Positions 49,452 to 56,955 of a DNA stretch of 56,955 nucleotides are shown here, in pieces. The notes below the pieces were generated by a model. That model was not told the origin of the DNA. It was given only the letters and a program-made list of their open reading frames with translations, and did not search any database. Positions within the stretch are counted from its first letter, which is position 1; each line of letters starts with the position of its first letter. This DNA comes from Thraustochytrium sp. TN22 (Eukaryota > Sar > Bigyra > Thraustochytrida > Thraustochytriidae), in assembly GCA_013306675.1 (NCBI GenBank), contig JABLUY010000237.1, positions 1 to 56,955 of the forward strand, in the 5' to 3' direction. The position numbers and the translations under genes are program-made.

Positions 49452-51662
49452 ATGGAGGAGGTGCGGCGGCTGCTGCGCGAGAGCCGCGCGGCGCTGGAGA
49501 AGGCGCGGCGCGACCTGGAGGAGTGCCAGCGCATGCAGGCGGCGCTGGCAGCGGGACATGGCGACCCGGAGGGCGGCGCGGCCACGCTGGCGCGCGGGCC
49601 CGAGAGCGACGAGGACGGCGCGGCGACGCGCGGAGGCGCGGGGCCGCGGCCCGAGGAGGCCGAGGGCGCCCCCTCGTACCGGGGCTTCGAGCAGGAGGAG
49701 CTGCCGCAGCAGCAGGGCGCGGCGACGCCCGCGGCGCTGAGGACCATCGTGATGCCGCCAGGTCCGCCGCCGCCGCCGCCGTCGTCGCCGCCGTCGCCGG
49801 CGCCCAGCCAGGGCCAGAGCCAGGGCCAGGGCCAGGACGACCCCTTCCCGGAGCAGGCCAGCGCGGAGGCGGACCTGGAGGCGGAGCTCTTCGAGGAGCG
49901 CCGCCCGCGCAAGGCGTCCGAGGCGCTCGTGGAAGGCGCGGCGCAGAACCTCAAGGCCGGCCGCCGCGCGTCCGCGAGCGCGGCGGCGGCCGCGGCAGCG
50001 GGCGCCGACGGGCCCGAGGAGGATGTGGACGAGGATTCGGACGATGACGAGGCGCTCCCGGTGACCTCTGGGCTCAACTTCGGCGACGCTGAGGACCAGC
50101 TCGTGGACGGCGCCGACGGCGGCAGCAAGGGCGCGGCGGGCGGCGCGGGCGGCGCGAATGGCAGCTCGGGGGCCACCGTGACGGCTGCCAGCGGCGGCCT
50201 TGGCCTGCTGACCGTGGACGAGGACGAGGTGATGGACGACCTCCTGCTGCTGCTACCGCCGCCGCCGAGCGCAAGCCGGCTGCAGTCGCAGTTCTCCATG
50301 CGCACGCTGCGGCGCGCTTCGCAGGTGCCCGTGGGCGATGGGGAGATCGATCCGGACATGGCGCGCGAGGCGTCCGAGGGCGCAGAAGACCCGAACGAGC
50401 AGGCCGCGGCGGCCGAGCCGCAGCACGTCATGATGCGCGTCAGCGGGTACCTGCGCAAGCTGGCGTCGACTGCCAAGATCTTCGCCGTGCCGCGCATGCG
50501 CTGGTTCATGCTGGACGGCGACCTGCTCAGCTACAGCGTCAAGAAGGAGTCGCCGACCGTCAAGCGCATCATGAAGCTCGACGACGCCACCTGCACGGTT
50601 TATGTACAGGACCCGCGCAAGCAGGCCTCGGGCAAGCCCAAGGTGTACTACATTTACGTGGTGCCCAACTCGCCTCTCGAGCGCAAGATGCGCATGACGA
50701 CCGAGTCCGAGGAGGACGCGCGCCTTTGGCACGGCGCCATCAACAACAACATCCTCTGCGCGATTGAGAAGAAGCAGCTCGGCCTCAGCAGACTCAACAC
50801 GCTGCGCCGCACCGAGAGCCGCCGCACCTCGCAGGTCGGCATGGACATGAGCGAGCAGCCGCGCGAACAGCCCAAGACCTTTTATGACATCCTCGGCGTC
50901 CCGCCCGACGCCACGCTCCCGCAGATTCGCAAAACTTACTACACGCTCGCCAAGAACTACCACCCGGACAAGAACCCGGACATTGACGCCAAGGCCTTTG
51001 CCGACATTGGCCGCGCCTATGGCGTACTCAAGGACAAGGCGCTGCGCGCCAGTTACGACCTCTGCGAGACCGTCAAGGCCGCCTTTCGCCTCGGCGTGCT
51101 TGCCGTCAAGCACGAGGAGGACGGCGCCTACGCGCGCCGCGTCGTGTTCTTCCTCGACCGTCACTTCGAGAACCTCTTTTGGCAGCCCGAGAGCCGCGGC
51201 AGCGTACTCAAGCCGGGCTACTCGCGCATCGAGCTGCGCTACGTCGCGCGCATCACCGCCGGCGAGGACGACAAGAACCTTGTCTTTGGCAAGATTCGTA
51301 AGCCCAAACCCTCCTCGGCTGGCGCCCGCCGCCGCGACGACGGCGACGAGGCAGGTGACAACGACGAGGACGAGGACGACGTCGTCGACCCGGACGACGA
51401 CAACGACGATGCAGACGACGGCGAGGGCGAAGAGGAGGACGAGGATGGCGAGGACGTTGATGAGGATGAGCGCCGGAGCCGCTGCCTCAGCTTGCGCCTC
51501 TCGCCGCACGCCAAGAAGATCGGCTACTCGGCCGTCTTCATTGAACTCGACACGCCCAAGGCCCGCGACGATATTCTCGATGGCCTGCGCATTCTTCGCT
51601 GTGGTGCGAGCATGCTCTTTCAGCAGCACCTGGATGAGATGAAGAATGAGGGCTACCGCTAA
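49452..51662 (+). CDS. PH and DnaJ domain protein
   Basis: 736 residues. An N-terminal coiled coil (1-30) and 290 residues of acidic/Pro/Gln-rich disorder come first. A PH domain (about 325-435) follows: 'VSGYLRKLAS...RMRWFMLDGDLLSYSVKKESP...TESEEDARLWHGAI'. A J domain (about 475-540) has the HPD motif at 504-506 ('KTFYDILGVPPDATLPQIRK...NYHPDKNP'). The C-terminal part looks like a second PH-like fold split by an Asp/Glu tract of roughly 40 residues: 'ARRVVFFLDRHFENLFWQPE...SRIELRYVARITAG' (562-604) before, and 'CLSLRLSPHAKKIGYSAVFIE' with a terminal helix (678-730) after. Expected to recruit Hsp70 to a phosphoinositide-bearing membrane. The start was chosen by context; an in-frame ATG at 49338 is less likely. 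The last 18 codons and the stop are duplicated immediately downstream. Confidence 0.85.
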   Translation: MEEVRRLLRESRAALEKARRDLEECQRMQAALAAGHGDPEGGAATLARGPESDEDGAATRGGAGPRPEEAEGAPSYRGFEQEELPQQQGAATPAALRTIVMPPGPPPPPPSSPPSPAPSQGQSQGQGQDDPFPEQASAEADLEAELFEERRPRKASEALVEGAAQNLKAGRRASASAAAAAAAGADGPEEDVDEDSDDDEALPVTSGLNFGDAEDQLVDGADGGSKGAAGGAGGANGSSGATVTAASGGLGLLTVDEDEVMDDLLLLLPPPPSASRLQSQFSMRTLRRASQVPVGDGEIDPDMAREASEGAEDPNEQAAAAEPQHVMMRVSGYLRKLASTAKIFAVPRMRWFMLDGDLLSYSVKKESPTVKRIMKLDDATCTVYVQDPRKQASGKPKVYYIYVVPNSPLERKMRMTTESEEDARLWHGAINNNILCAIEKKQLGLSRLNTLRRTESRRTSQVGMDMSEQPREQPKTFYDILGVPPDATLPQIRKTYYTLAKNYHPDKNPDIDAKAFADIGRAYGVLKDKALRASYDLCETVKAAFRLGVLAVKHEEDGAYARRVVFFLDRHFENLFWQPESRGSVLKPGYSRIELRYVARITAGEDDKNLVFGKIRKPKPSSAGARRRDDGDEAGDNDEDEDDVVDPDDDNDDADDGEGEEEDEDGEDVDEDERRSRCLSLRLSPHAKKIGYSAVFIELDTPKARDDILDGLRILRCGASMLFQQHLDEMKNEGYR

Positions 51663-51789
51663 AAATGGTTGACAAGGACAAGGAAAACGAGGAAAGAGGA
51701 GCATGCTCTTTCAGCAGCACCTGGATGAGATGAAGAATGAGGGCTACCGCTAAAAATGGTTGGCAAGGACAAGGAAAACGAGGAAAGAG
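51608..51789. repeat. 91-bp tandem duplication covering the 3' end and stop of the PH-DnaJ gene
   Basis: Two adjacent 91-bp copies (51608-51698 and 51699-51789) have a single noted difference (GGTTGACAAG versus GGTTGGCAAG). Copy 1 holds the last 18 codons, the TAA stop and 36 bp of 3' flank; copy 2 repeats all of it, including the TAA at 51751-51753. Confidence 0.97.
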
Positions 51790-52368
51790 GAGGAGACCCC
51801 GACAACGACAACAACAACAATAACACCTGGCGATCGAGTTGAGATTGGGCAAGTGACCAACCAAAAGAACAAGGCCGAAGAGGAAGCAACACCGGTAGAG
51901 GTGTATACTGCCATGCGCGAAGTCGCGGGCGCCAATAGATGGATACGAGTAAGCGTTCGCCTCAGAGGCAAGCACGGATGGGTATCCGTGCCTCCTCTTC
52001 GCAGGGACACATCATGCGAAATCGGTAAAGTGCTCGCGTAAGGAAGAACAGACATGTGTGCAAAACTTGTAGCCCGCGCTCCTGGCCTCGCCCGCGCTCC
52101 TGGCCTCGCTCACGCTCCTGGCCTCGCCCGCGCTCTGGCCTCGCTCACGCTCCTGGCCTCGCCCGCGCTCCTGGCCTCGCTGCTGTGACCTCGTATCCAT
52201 GGCTGCAAGATGCTGCTGCAAGATGCTCCTGGTTGGAAAATAAGCTCTGACCGCCACGCATGGTCCATGTCGTCGCGTCGCGGCAGTCTTGTTGAAGAGC
52301 GCTGCGTCATCTCGCGTAGACTACATGACTGCCATGTCGGCGCCACTCGCACTTGGGCCGACTGGCTT
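51663..52368. other. Convergent 3' flank with two repeat arrays
   Basis: Contains the second copy of the 91-bp duplication, ACAACAACAACAA-type sequence near 51805-51825 and an 18-bp minisatellite at 52073-52185. No gene is seen. Confidence 0.6.
52073..52185. repeat. 18-bp minisatellite, about six copies
   Basis: GCTCCTGGCCTCGCCCGC and GCTCCTGGCCTCGCTCAC variants alternate; one unit has a 2-bp deletion. Non-coding. Confidence 0.9.
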
Positions 52369-54399
52369 TCACCGACGCGGCGATGCGCTCTGGTTTGCGT
52401 CCGCAGCCGCCAGGTGCTCGTGGAAATCAGCCTCCACGGCCGCGTAGTCCAAGTCTTCGCTCCGCAGCAACCTCGAGCGTTGCTGCACGTCGCGCAGACG
52501 AACGTCGGCGCCGCTCGCGCACATGGAGAGGATGGCACGCAGCTCGGGGGAGACGTCCGCCGCATCGAGGTGGTCTGCGGGAGACGCTGCTGGGACCACG
52601 GATACCTTGCACATGTAGCTGGCGCCCTCGAAGCCGTCCGGCACGGCCGGGTCCTGCCACCAGTCCAGCTCCTGCAGGTAGAGGCGCACGAGTCCCGGGG
52701 CAGAGGCAAAGAAGAGCAGCTCGTCCGGATCGTGAAGGGCGACGACACGCGAGCGAAGCGCCAGCTCGCGCAGGTCCGCCTCGAGCGGGTCGGCGTCAGC
52801 GTCCACCATGCGCAGGCAGCGCCAGAGCTTGCCGGGCGCGGAACCGCGCAAGGCGAGGCGAAAGCCGGAGCCAGCGCGGACACGGATGCCCGACTCGCAC
52901 TGGGCGCGAGAGAAGACGTGCGCGACCGGGTCCGTCCCGGCGTCGGCCGGGTCCACGGGCGCCGGCGGAAGCCCTCGCGAGGGCTCAATGCCCAAGCAGG
53001 CGCCGAGGATGCGCGCAAAGGCGGCCGCGAGCGCACGCTCGCGAGCGCGTTGCCACTTGATCTCGTCAAAGGGCTGGAGCTGGCCCGAGCCAGGGGTCGG
53101 GCGGCCCTGGCGCAGCTCTTTGGCGGCCCACGCGACCCGGCCCAAGATGACGCGCGCGCCGCCGTCCAAGATGAAGACGTTTTCCGGGCCGAGCGGCGCA
53201 CCCCAATTGAAGGTGCTCTGCTCGAGCAGGTCGCAGAGCGCGGCGAGCGTCTGGCTCGCGAGGCTGGCCAGGAGCGGCTGCGACTCCGTCAGGGGCCCGG
53301 CCTTGGCCAGCAGGGTGGCCAGACTCAGGCTCGGGCCGAGGTGCTCAAAGTAGAGCTCCGACGCGCGCGAGTAGCCCATCCAAGCGGGAAAGTGCGGTGA
53401 GAGCATGAGCTCGCGGTGCGCGGCGTGGCTCCGGAGGACGGCCGCGACGTCCGTGTCCTTGGCGCCCTCGGTGCGCAGCGCGACCACCTCGACGAGCGCG
53501 CCGGCGTTGGTGGCGCCCAAGGTGAGCTCGAGCGAGCGCGCGGGCGCGAGTCCGAGACGGTCGGCCAGTCGAAGCGCCGTCGTCCGGCGGCGGCCGCGGG
53601 CGTCCACGAGCTGGAGCGACCCGCGCACGCGGCAGGCGGCGCAGCGCCGCTCCAGCTCGTCGCGGTGCGCCTGCTGGAAGGCAAAGGGCGAGAGCGCATC
53701 GCGCGGGTGCGCGGGCTGGCCCTGGTCCTGGCTCTGGCTCTGGCCCTGGCCCTGTCGCTGGCGCCTTCGGCGCTGCGTCGGGGACGCCGCCTCGGCCAGC
53801 AATGCGCCCTGCTGGGCCTGCGCCAGGGCACGCACGGGCTCGCGCGCACCGGCGAGTTCTTGGTCCAGGATCATGACCATCTCCAGCAGCTGCCGCGTCT
53901 GCGTGGCGTCCGGCGCCCACTCGTGCACCACGCGGTTGAGTGCGGCAATGTGCTGGCGCGCCGACTCGAGCGCGCGCTTGGCCTCGACCACGGGCTCGCC
54001 CTGCAGAGCATCGCCAAAGTCCTCGCGCAGGTACCTGCACACGTCCTCGAAGCGTAGGTTTTCGCCCTCGCTCTTGAATGAGCGCGACCTCGCCCAGACC
54101 TCGTCCAGCCACGCGCTCCCGCTTTGGCCGCGGCCGCGGCGCTCTTCTGCGCGGCGTCGGAGCCTGGGCCGCCGTGCGAGTTTGGCGTCGCCGAACGACG
54201 CGGGCCCGTCAGCGAGGCCGTCCTCTTCGTCCTCGCTGCCCTCGCTCTGCGCGCTCGCGCGTTCGTCGTGGTCGTCCTCCAAGTCCAGCAGCCCCGTGGC
54301 CGCGAGGCGCCGGCCGAACTCGTCCCACTCCTCGCGGCACGTGATGCGCCCGGCCGCCGTCGCGCAAGATGCCGCGAACGCCTCGCGCAGCACGTCCAT
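52369..54399 (-). CDS. Unknown 676-residue protein, possibly a degenerate kinase-like fold
   Basis: Not recognised with confidence. The N-terminal 100 residues are acidic then basic; helical segments follow (about 115-205), then a Gln/Gly/Ser-rich linker ('QRQGQGQSQSQDQGQ', near 215-230). Residues about 240-470 have alternating strands and helices. One stretch, 'YFEHLGPSLSLATLLAKAGP' followed by a long helix, then 'APLGPENVFILDGGARVILG', recalls the hinge, helix E and catalytic-loop region of protein kinases (as in HxDLxPxNV), but the HRD aspartate and a DFG motif are missing. If kinase-related, it would be a pseudokinase. The C-terminal 200 residues show no motif. No signal peptide or TM segment is visible. 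Confidence 0.55.
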   Translation of the reverse strand: MDVLREAFAASCATAAGRITCREEWDEFGRRLAATGLLDLEDDHDERASAQSEGSEDEEDGLADGPASFGDAKLARRPRLRRRAEERRGRGQSGSAWLDEVWARSRSFKSEGENLRFEDVCRYLREDFGDALQGEPVVEAKRALESARQHIAALNRVVHEWAPDATQTRQLLEMVMILDQELAGAREPVRALAQAQQGALLAEAASPTQRRRRQRQGQGQSQSQDQGQPAHPRDALSPFAFQQAHRDELERRCAACRVRGSLQLVDARGRRRTTALRLADRLGLAPARSLELTLGATNAGALVEVVALRTEGAKDTDVAAVLRSHAAHRELMLSPHFPAWMGYSRASELYFEHLGPSLSLATLLAKAGPLTESQPLLASLASQTLAALCDLLEQSTFNWGAPLGPENVFILDGGARVILGRVAWAAKELRQGRPTPGSGQLQPFDEIKWQRARERALAAAFARILGACLGIEPSRGLPPAPVDPADAGTDPVAHVFSRAQCESGIRVRAGSGFRLALRGSAPGKLWRCLRMVDADADPLEADLRELALRSRVVALHDPDELLFFASAPGLVRLYLQELDWWQDPAVPDGFEGASYMCKVSVVPAASPADHLDAADVSPELRAILSMCASGADVRLRDVQQRSRLLRSEDLDYAAVEADFHEHLAAADANQSASPRR

Positions 54400-55017
54400 C
54401 CTCCTTCACCACCTCCTCGGCGCCGATGCTGGTGCTGCGCCGGGCTGCCAAGCCAGTCCCGAACTCCTCGGAGAAGGAAAGATGTTTGCGCCGCGGCGGT
54501 CCGGCGGGCCGTGTCATCATTGCAATGCCGTTATGTAGAGGGACGGCTCCCGCCTGTCCCGATCCGCAAGGGACGGGCTAATGACAGTGCGAGCAGGCTT
54601 CGCGTGTATGTGCGACTGCGATTGAGCTGGAGCGGTCATTGCGTGTCAAATAATACAGCTAACTTAGCTAACAGACAATGGAGCCGCTGTGGCGAGTGAA
54701 ATCCGCTGTGTGGCGAGGAAGAGCCTTGATTCGAAAGTCGCTCGCGCTTGTCAAGGCGGCTCCTCTGCCGACAACCGACCAGCCTCGGACAAACGCCCTT
54801 TCTCTCTGCGCCAGACCACCATGCCGCATCACTCGTCAACGGTGGGCAGCGTGACAGAGAGCACAGCCTTGTCCGAGTCCCAGGTCGCCCTGCCGCGCTC
54901 GCTGTCCACCGTGTATGGGAGGTAGGTGGCAAGGCGATACTCGGGGGTAGAGAGCACGAGGGACTGACGCTGCACGTCCAGATCGCCTTTCTCTCTGCGT
55001 CAGACCACCATGCCGCA
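54400..55017. other. Pseudokinase upstream region and DNAAF6 3' flank
   Basis: Holds the extra copy of the DNAAF6 3' end (54797-54985). The remainder (54400-54796) has no recognisable gene and is lower in GC around 54590-54720. Confidence 0.6.
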
Positions 55018-55174
55018 TCACTCGTCAACGGTGGGCAGCGTGACAGAGAGCACAGCCTTGTCCGAGTCCCAGGTCGCCTTGCCGCGCTCGCTGTCCACCG
55101 TGTATGGGAGGTAGGTGGCAAGGCGATATTCGGGGGTAGAGAGCACGAGGGACTGACGCTGCACGTCCAGATCC
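54797..55174. repeat. 189-bp tandem duplication covering the 3' end and stop of DNAAF6
   Basis: Two adjacent copies of 189 bp (54797-54985 and 54986-55174) differ at only a few positions. The right copy is the authentic gene end: the last 51 codons, the TGA and about 32 bp of 3' flank. The left copy lies beyond the stop and carries the same coding segment and TGA (54829-54831). It is therefore a gene-end fossil or a source of alternative 3' ends. The period is a multiple of three. Confidence 0.97.
54829..54985 (-). pseudogene. Extra copy of the DNAAF6 C-terminal coding segment
   Basis: Encodes the same C-terminal peptide as DNAAF6 ('DLDVQRQSLVLSTPEYRLAT' region through 'SVTLPTVDE') with few changes, but sits after the functional stop codon without its own start. 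It would be used only by readthrough, splicing or recombination. Confidence 0.8.
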
Positions 55175-55671
55175 AAGTCCTTGGCCTGCTGGCCCGGAAG
55201 CTTGATCTTGACAACAATCTCGGAGCAGCAGTTGGAACTGGGGTCCACGTCGCCCATGCCAAAGTATACCGTCTCGGAGCCGACGCACTGCTTGTAGACG
55301 ATGTCGTACTGTGGCGCCGGGCGGCCATCGTCGGTGGCCTTGAAGGCCGCGACGTGCGGCGTGTCGACCTCGCTCTCGTCCCAAATGGCGTCCCTGCTGG
55401 CGTCCTTGGCCTCGCGCTTGGCCTCCTCTGCCTCTGCCTCTGCGCGCGCCGCGGCGGCGGCCGTCACCACCTTGGTGGGCCTTGCCACGAGGCCCGCCTG
55501 CGAGTCCGCGCCGGAGCTGCCCCTGTTGGCGTCCTCGAGCTCTGCCTTGGCGAAGAGCTCGTTGAGCGCGCCGAAGTCTGCCATCCCGTGCGCCATCTCG
55601 CTCGCCATCTCGCTCGCGTTGGGCGGGCGGCGGCGGCCGTGCGCGGTGCAGGGCTCTTGCAGCGGGTCCAC
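55018..55671 (-). CDS. DNAAF6: Dynein axonemal assembly factor 6 (PIH1D3-like)
   Basis: Cytoplasmic co-chaperone adaptor that helps pre-assemble axonemal dynein arms. Up to 217 residues; a Met at 55584 ('MADFGALNELFAK') is an alternative start. The N-terminal half is Ala/Glu-rich and helical. The conserved PIH1D3/CS-type core follows: 'PQYDIVYKQCVGSETVYFGM', 'DPSSNCCSEIVVKIKLPGQ', 'LDLDVQRQSLVLSTPEYRLA', 'YLPYTVDSERGKATWDSDKA' and 'LSVTLP', in the same order and spacing as animal PIH1D3. The core is complete; length is near the animal protein. Its presence means the organism builds motile flagella with outer or inner dynein arms. The gene's 3' end is tandemly duplicated. Confidence 0.93.
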   Translation of the reverse strand: MDPLQEPCTAHGRRRPPNASEMASEMAHGMADFGALNELFAKAELEDANRGSSGADSQAGLVARPTKVVTAAAAARAEAEAEEAKREAKDASRDAIWDESEVDTPHVAAFKATDDGRPAPQYDIVYKQCVGSETVYFGMGDVDPSSNCCSEIVVKIKLPGQQAKDLDLDVQRQSLVLSTPEYRLATYLPYTVDSERGKATWDSDKAVLSVTLPTVDE

Positions 55672-56955
55672 CGCCGCTGCGGCCCAGTTGCGGCGCTGCG
55701 CGGGATCGGGCGCTGCGCTGCGCCAGCCTCAGCGCGGGCGCGTCCCACCGGCGGCGCCGAGGGACAGTTGCCCGCGCATGCGCCTTAAGCCGCCCGGCGC
55801 GAGCGGGCGCGGGCGCAGGCACGCCCAGGGCGCGTAAGGTGTGGGTAGGGCCGTGATATCCTCGGCTCCCCATGAGGTCGCAGGCACTTCGGTTGAAGTG
55901 CGTAGTAGGCGGGCCGCGTGTCTGTGGTGATGATGGCGTATGTGGCCGCCATCGAGAAAGGCCGCCGGCCAAGGCGCCGCACGCGACAGGGGCCCGAGCC
56001 GACGAAGCGCGAGCTGGCGACTGACTGTGAGTGAGGAAGGTTGGCGTAATTTTCGCTGCCGGAGCTGCTGCAAGCCAAGCTCTGGAAAGCTTGTGAGAGC
56101 ATTTTGCGGCCAGGTGGCTGTTTGTAGCAGCTTACTATAACTGTACGAGACGAGACGTCGGACTCGGACTTGCGGAAGCGCGTGAGCACACTGTCAGCAC
56201 AGTCAGCCACAGGCGTCTAGTTACGCGTGGCGCGCCACCAGCTGCAGCGCAGTGCGCAACTTGAAGCCAGCACTGCAAGGAGGCTCACTGTACGAGCACG
56301 GTGATCTGCGACGGCGACCGAGGCGGCTGCAGTGCCAGCCAGCTGCAGCGGGCGCAACTTGGAGGCGGCGCAAGTCGGACTCGGCCTCGGCCTGGACCGT
56401 CGAGTCGACGCCCCGCCGCGGCGTGCGAGGAAATCCTCGCGTAGGGAACGCCGGGCGGCGGCGGCCGCGCCTGCAGTGGCAGTGCCGCCGCCGCGGCGCC
56501 CTCCTGCCCCGCCCAGCTGCGGCGCGGAGGCTTCCCGCGGCAGCCACGGCGGGCCCGCGGCGCAGCTCGAAGCGCGGCGCCAGCGCGGCGGCGCGAGCGG
56601 CCGCGCGGCGGCGCCCGCCAGCCAGCCAGCTCGCTGCGAGGCCCGGCGCGGCCAGGCGCGGCGCGGCTCGGCCGGCCAGCACGAGCAGCTAGCTCCCGCT
56701 CGGCGCCCGCTGCGTTGGCGGCGCGCTGCATCAGGCCGGGCTCGTCGTCTGACTGACAGACGGCCACCGCGGCAGCACGCCAGCCAGGCCGCGGCTGCGA
56801 GACGGACGAGCGAGACCAGGCCGGGCTGGCCAGGCGGGCGACGCTTGCCCGGACTCGGACCCGGACTCCGCCTGGCTCTGCTTGGACGCGGACTCGGACT
56901 CGGACCCGGACTCGGACTCGGACTCGGACTCGGACTCGGACTCGGACTCGGACTC
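55672..56955. other. Gene-free right end
   Basis: No gene is supported. Sequence is mixed GC, lower near 56040-56150, then very GC-rich with meaningless open frames. It ends in a hexamer array at the window edge. Confidence 0.5.
56866..56955. repeat. GGACTC hexamer array running off the right edge
   Basis: About twelve or more GGACTC units with occasional GGACCC and one short interruption. The last 55 bp are nearly perfect and continue past the edge, so full length is unknown. The motif does not match TTAGGG-type telomeric repeats. Confidence 0.92.

Noticed and set aside
50253-51704. 483-codon minus ORF
   Set aside because: Antisense to the PH-DnaJ gene, whose PH and J motifs are unmistakable.
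56866-56955. Telomere
   Set aside because: GGACTC does not resemble known telomeric repeats and a related short array occurs internally at 24.9 kb.

Overview
This is a GC-rich nuclear window from a unicellular eukaryote. Nearly every recognisable gene is a single long exon. The gene set is eukaryotic: lariat debranching enzyme DBR1, the MCM9 helicase, a TRMT2A-type tRNA methyltransferase, animal/fungal-type inorganic pyrophosphatase, a peroxisomal dienoyl-CoA isomerase and the axonemal dynein assembly factor DNAAF6/PIH1D3. DNAAF6 implies a motile flagellum at some life stage. Compact intron-poor genes, high GC and acidic or homopolymer-rich inserts would suit a thraustochytrid (labyrinthulomycete stramenopile) or another GC-rich stramenopile or alga. 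That placement is inference; no rRNA or organelle gene settles it.

Layout. 1-8.2 kb: the 5' part of a TIR-domain gene (-), a large secreted/type I membrane protein with PAN/Apple-like cysteine modules and one frameshift (-), a damaged FG-GAP-like gene (+) and a 987-codon unknown (+). 8.9-25 kb: dienelactone hydrolase (-), pyrophosphatase (+), DBR1 (-), a DUF389 membrane protein (-), MCM9 (+) and a five-TM prominin/tweety-like protein (-). 25-31 kb: a 6.7-kb stretch with no convincing gene, carrying microsatellites and CTAG-rich palindromes. 31.3-32.3 kb: an unknown gene with a Ser/Pro linker. 32.3-37.0 kb: a segment of about 4.7 kb bounded by two roughly 120-bp inverted repeats that share a perfect 14-bp outer end, with broken ORFs inside, probably an undescribed, decayed mobile element. 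38-55.7 kb: TRMT2A (-), a 1781-residue FAAL-(unknown)-carrier-Pls/PosA-like membrane megaprotein (-), ECH1 (+), a PH-DnaJ protein (+), a possible pseudokinase (-) and DNAAF6 (-). The right edge runs into a GGACTC hexamer repeat.

The genes do not form one pathway, as is normal for a eukaryotic locus. Neighbours that may share a control region are the PAN protein and the FG-GAP-like gene (both with signal peptides, divergent starts 228 bp apart), and the FAAL megaprotein with ECH1 (divergent; both concern acyl groups).

Most unusual are: (1) the FAAL-carrier-Pls/PosA-like fusion, which predicts an acyl-AMP to acyl-carrier to membrane-acyltransferase machine in one chain; (2) the inverted-repeat-bounded element at 32.3-37.0 kb; (3) two unrelated genes (PH-DnaJ and DNAAF6) whose 3' ends, including the stop codon, are tandemly duplicated, with a third such duplication just downstream of ECH1.
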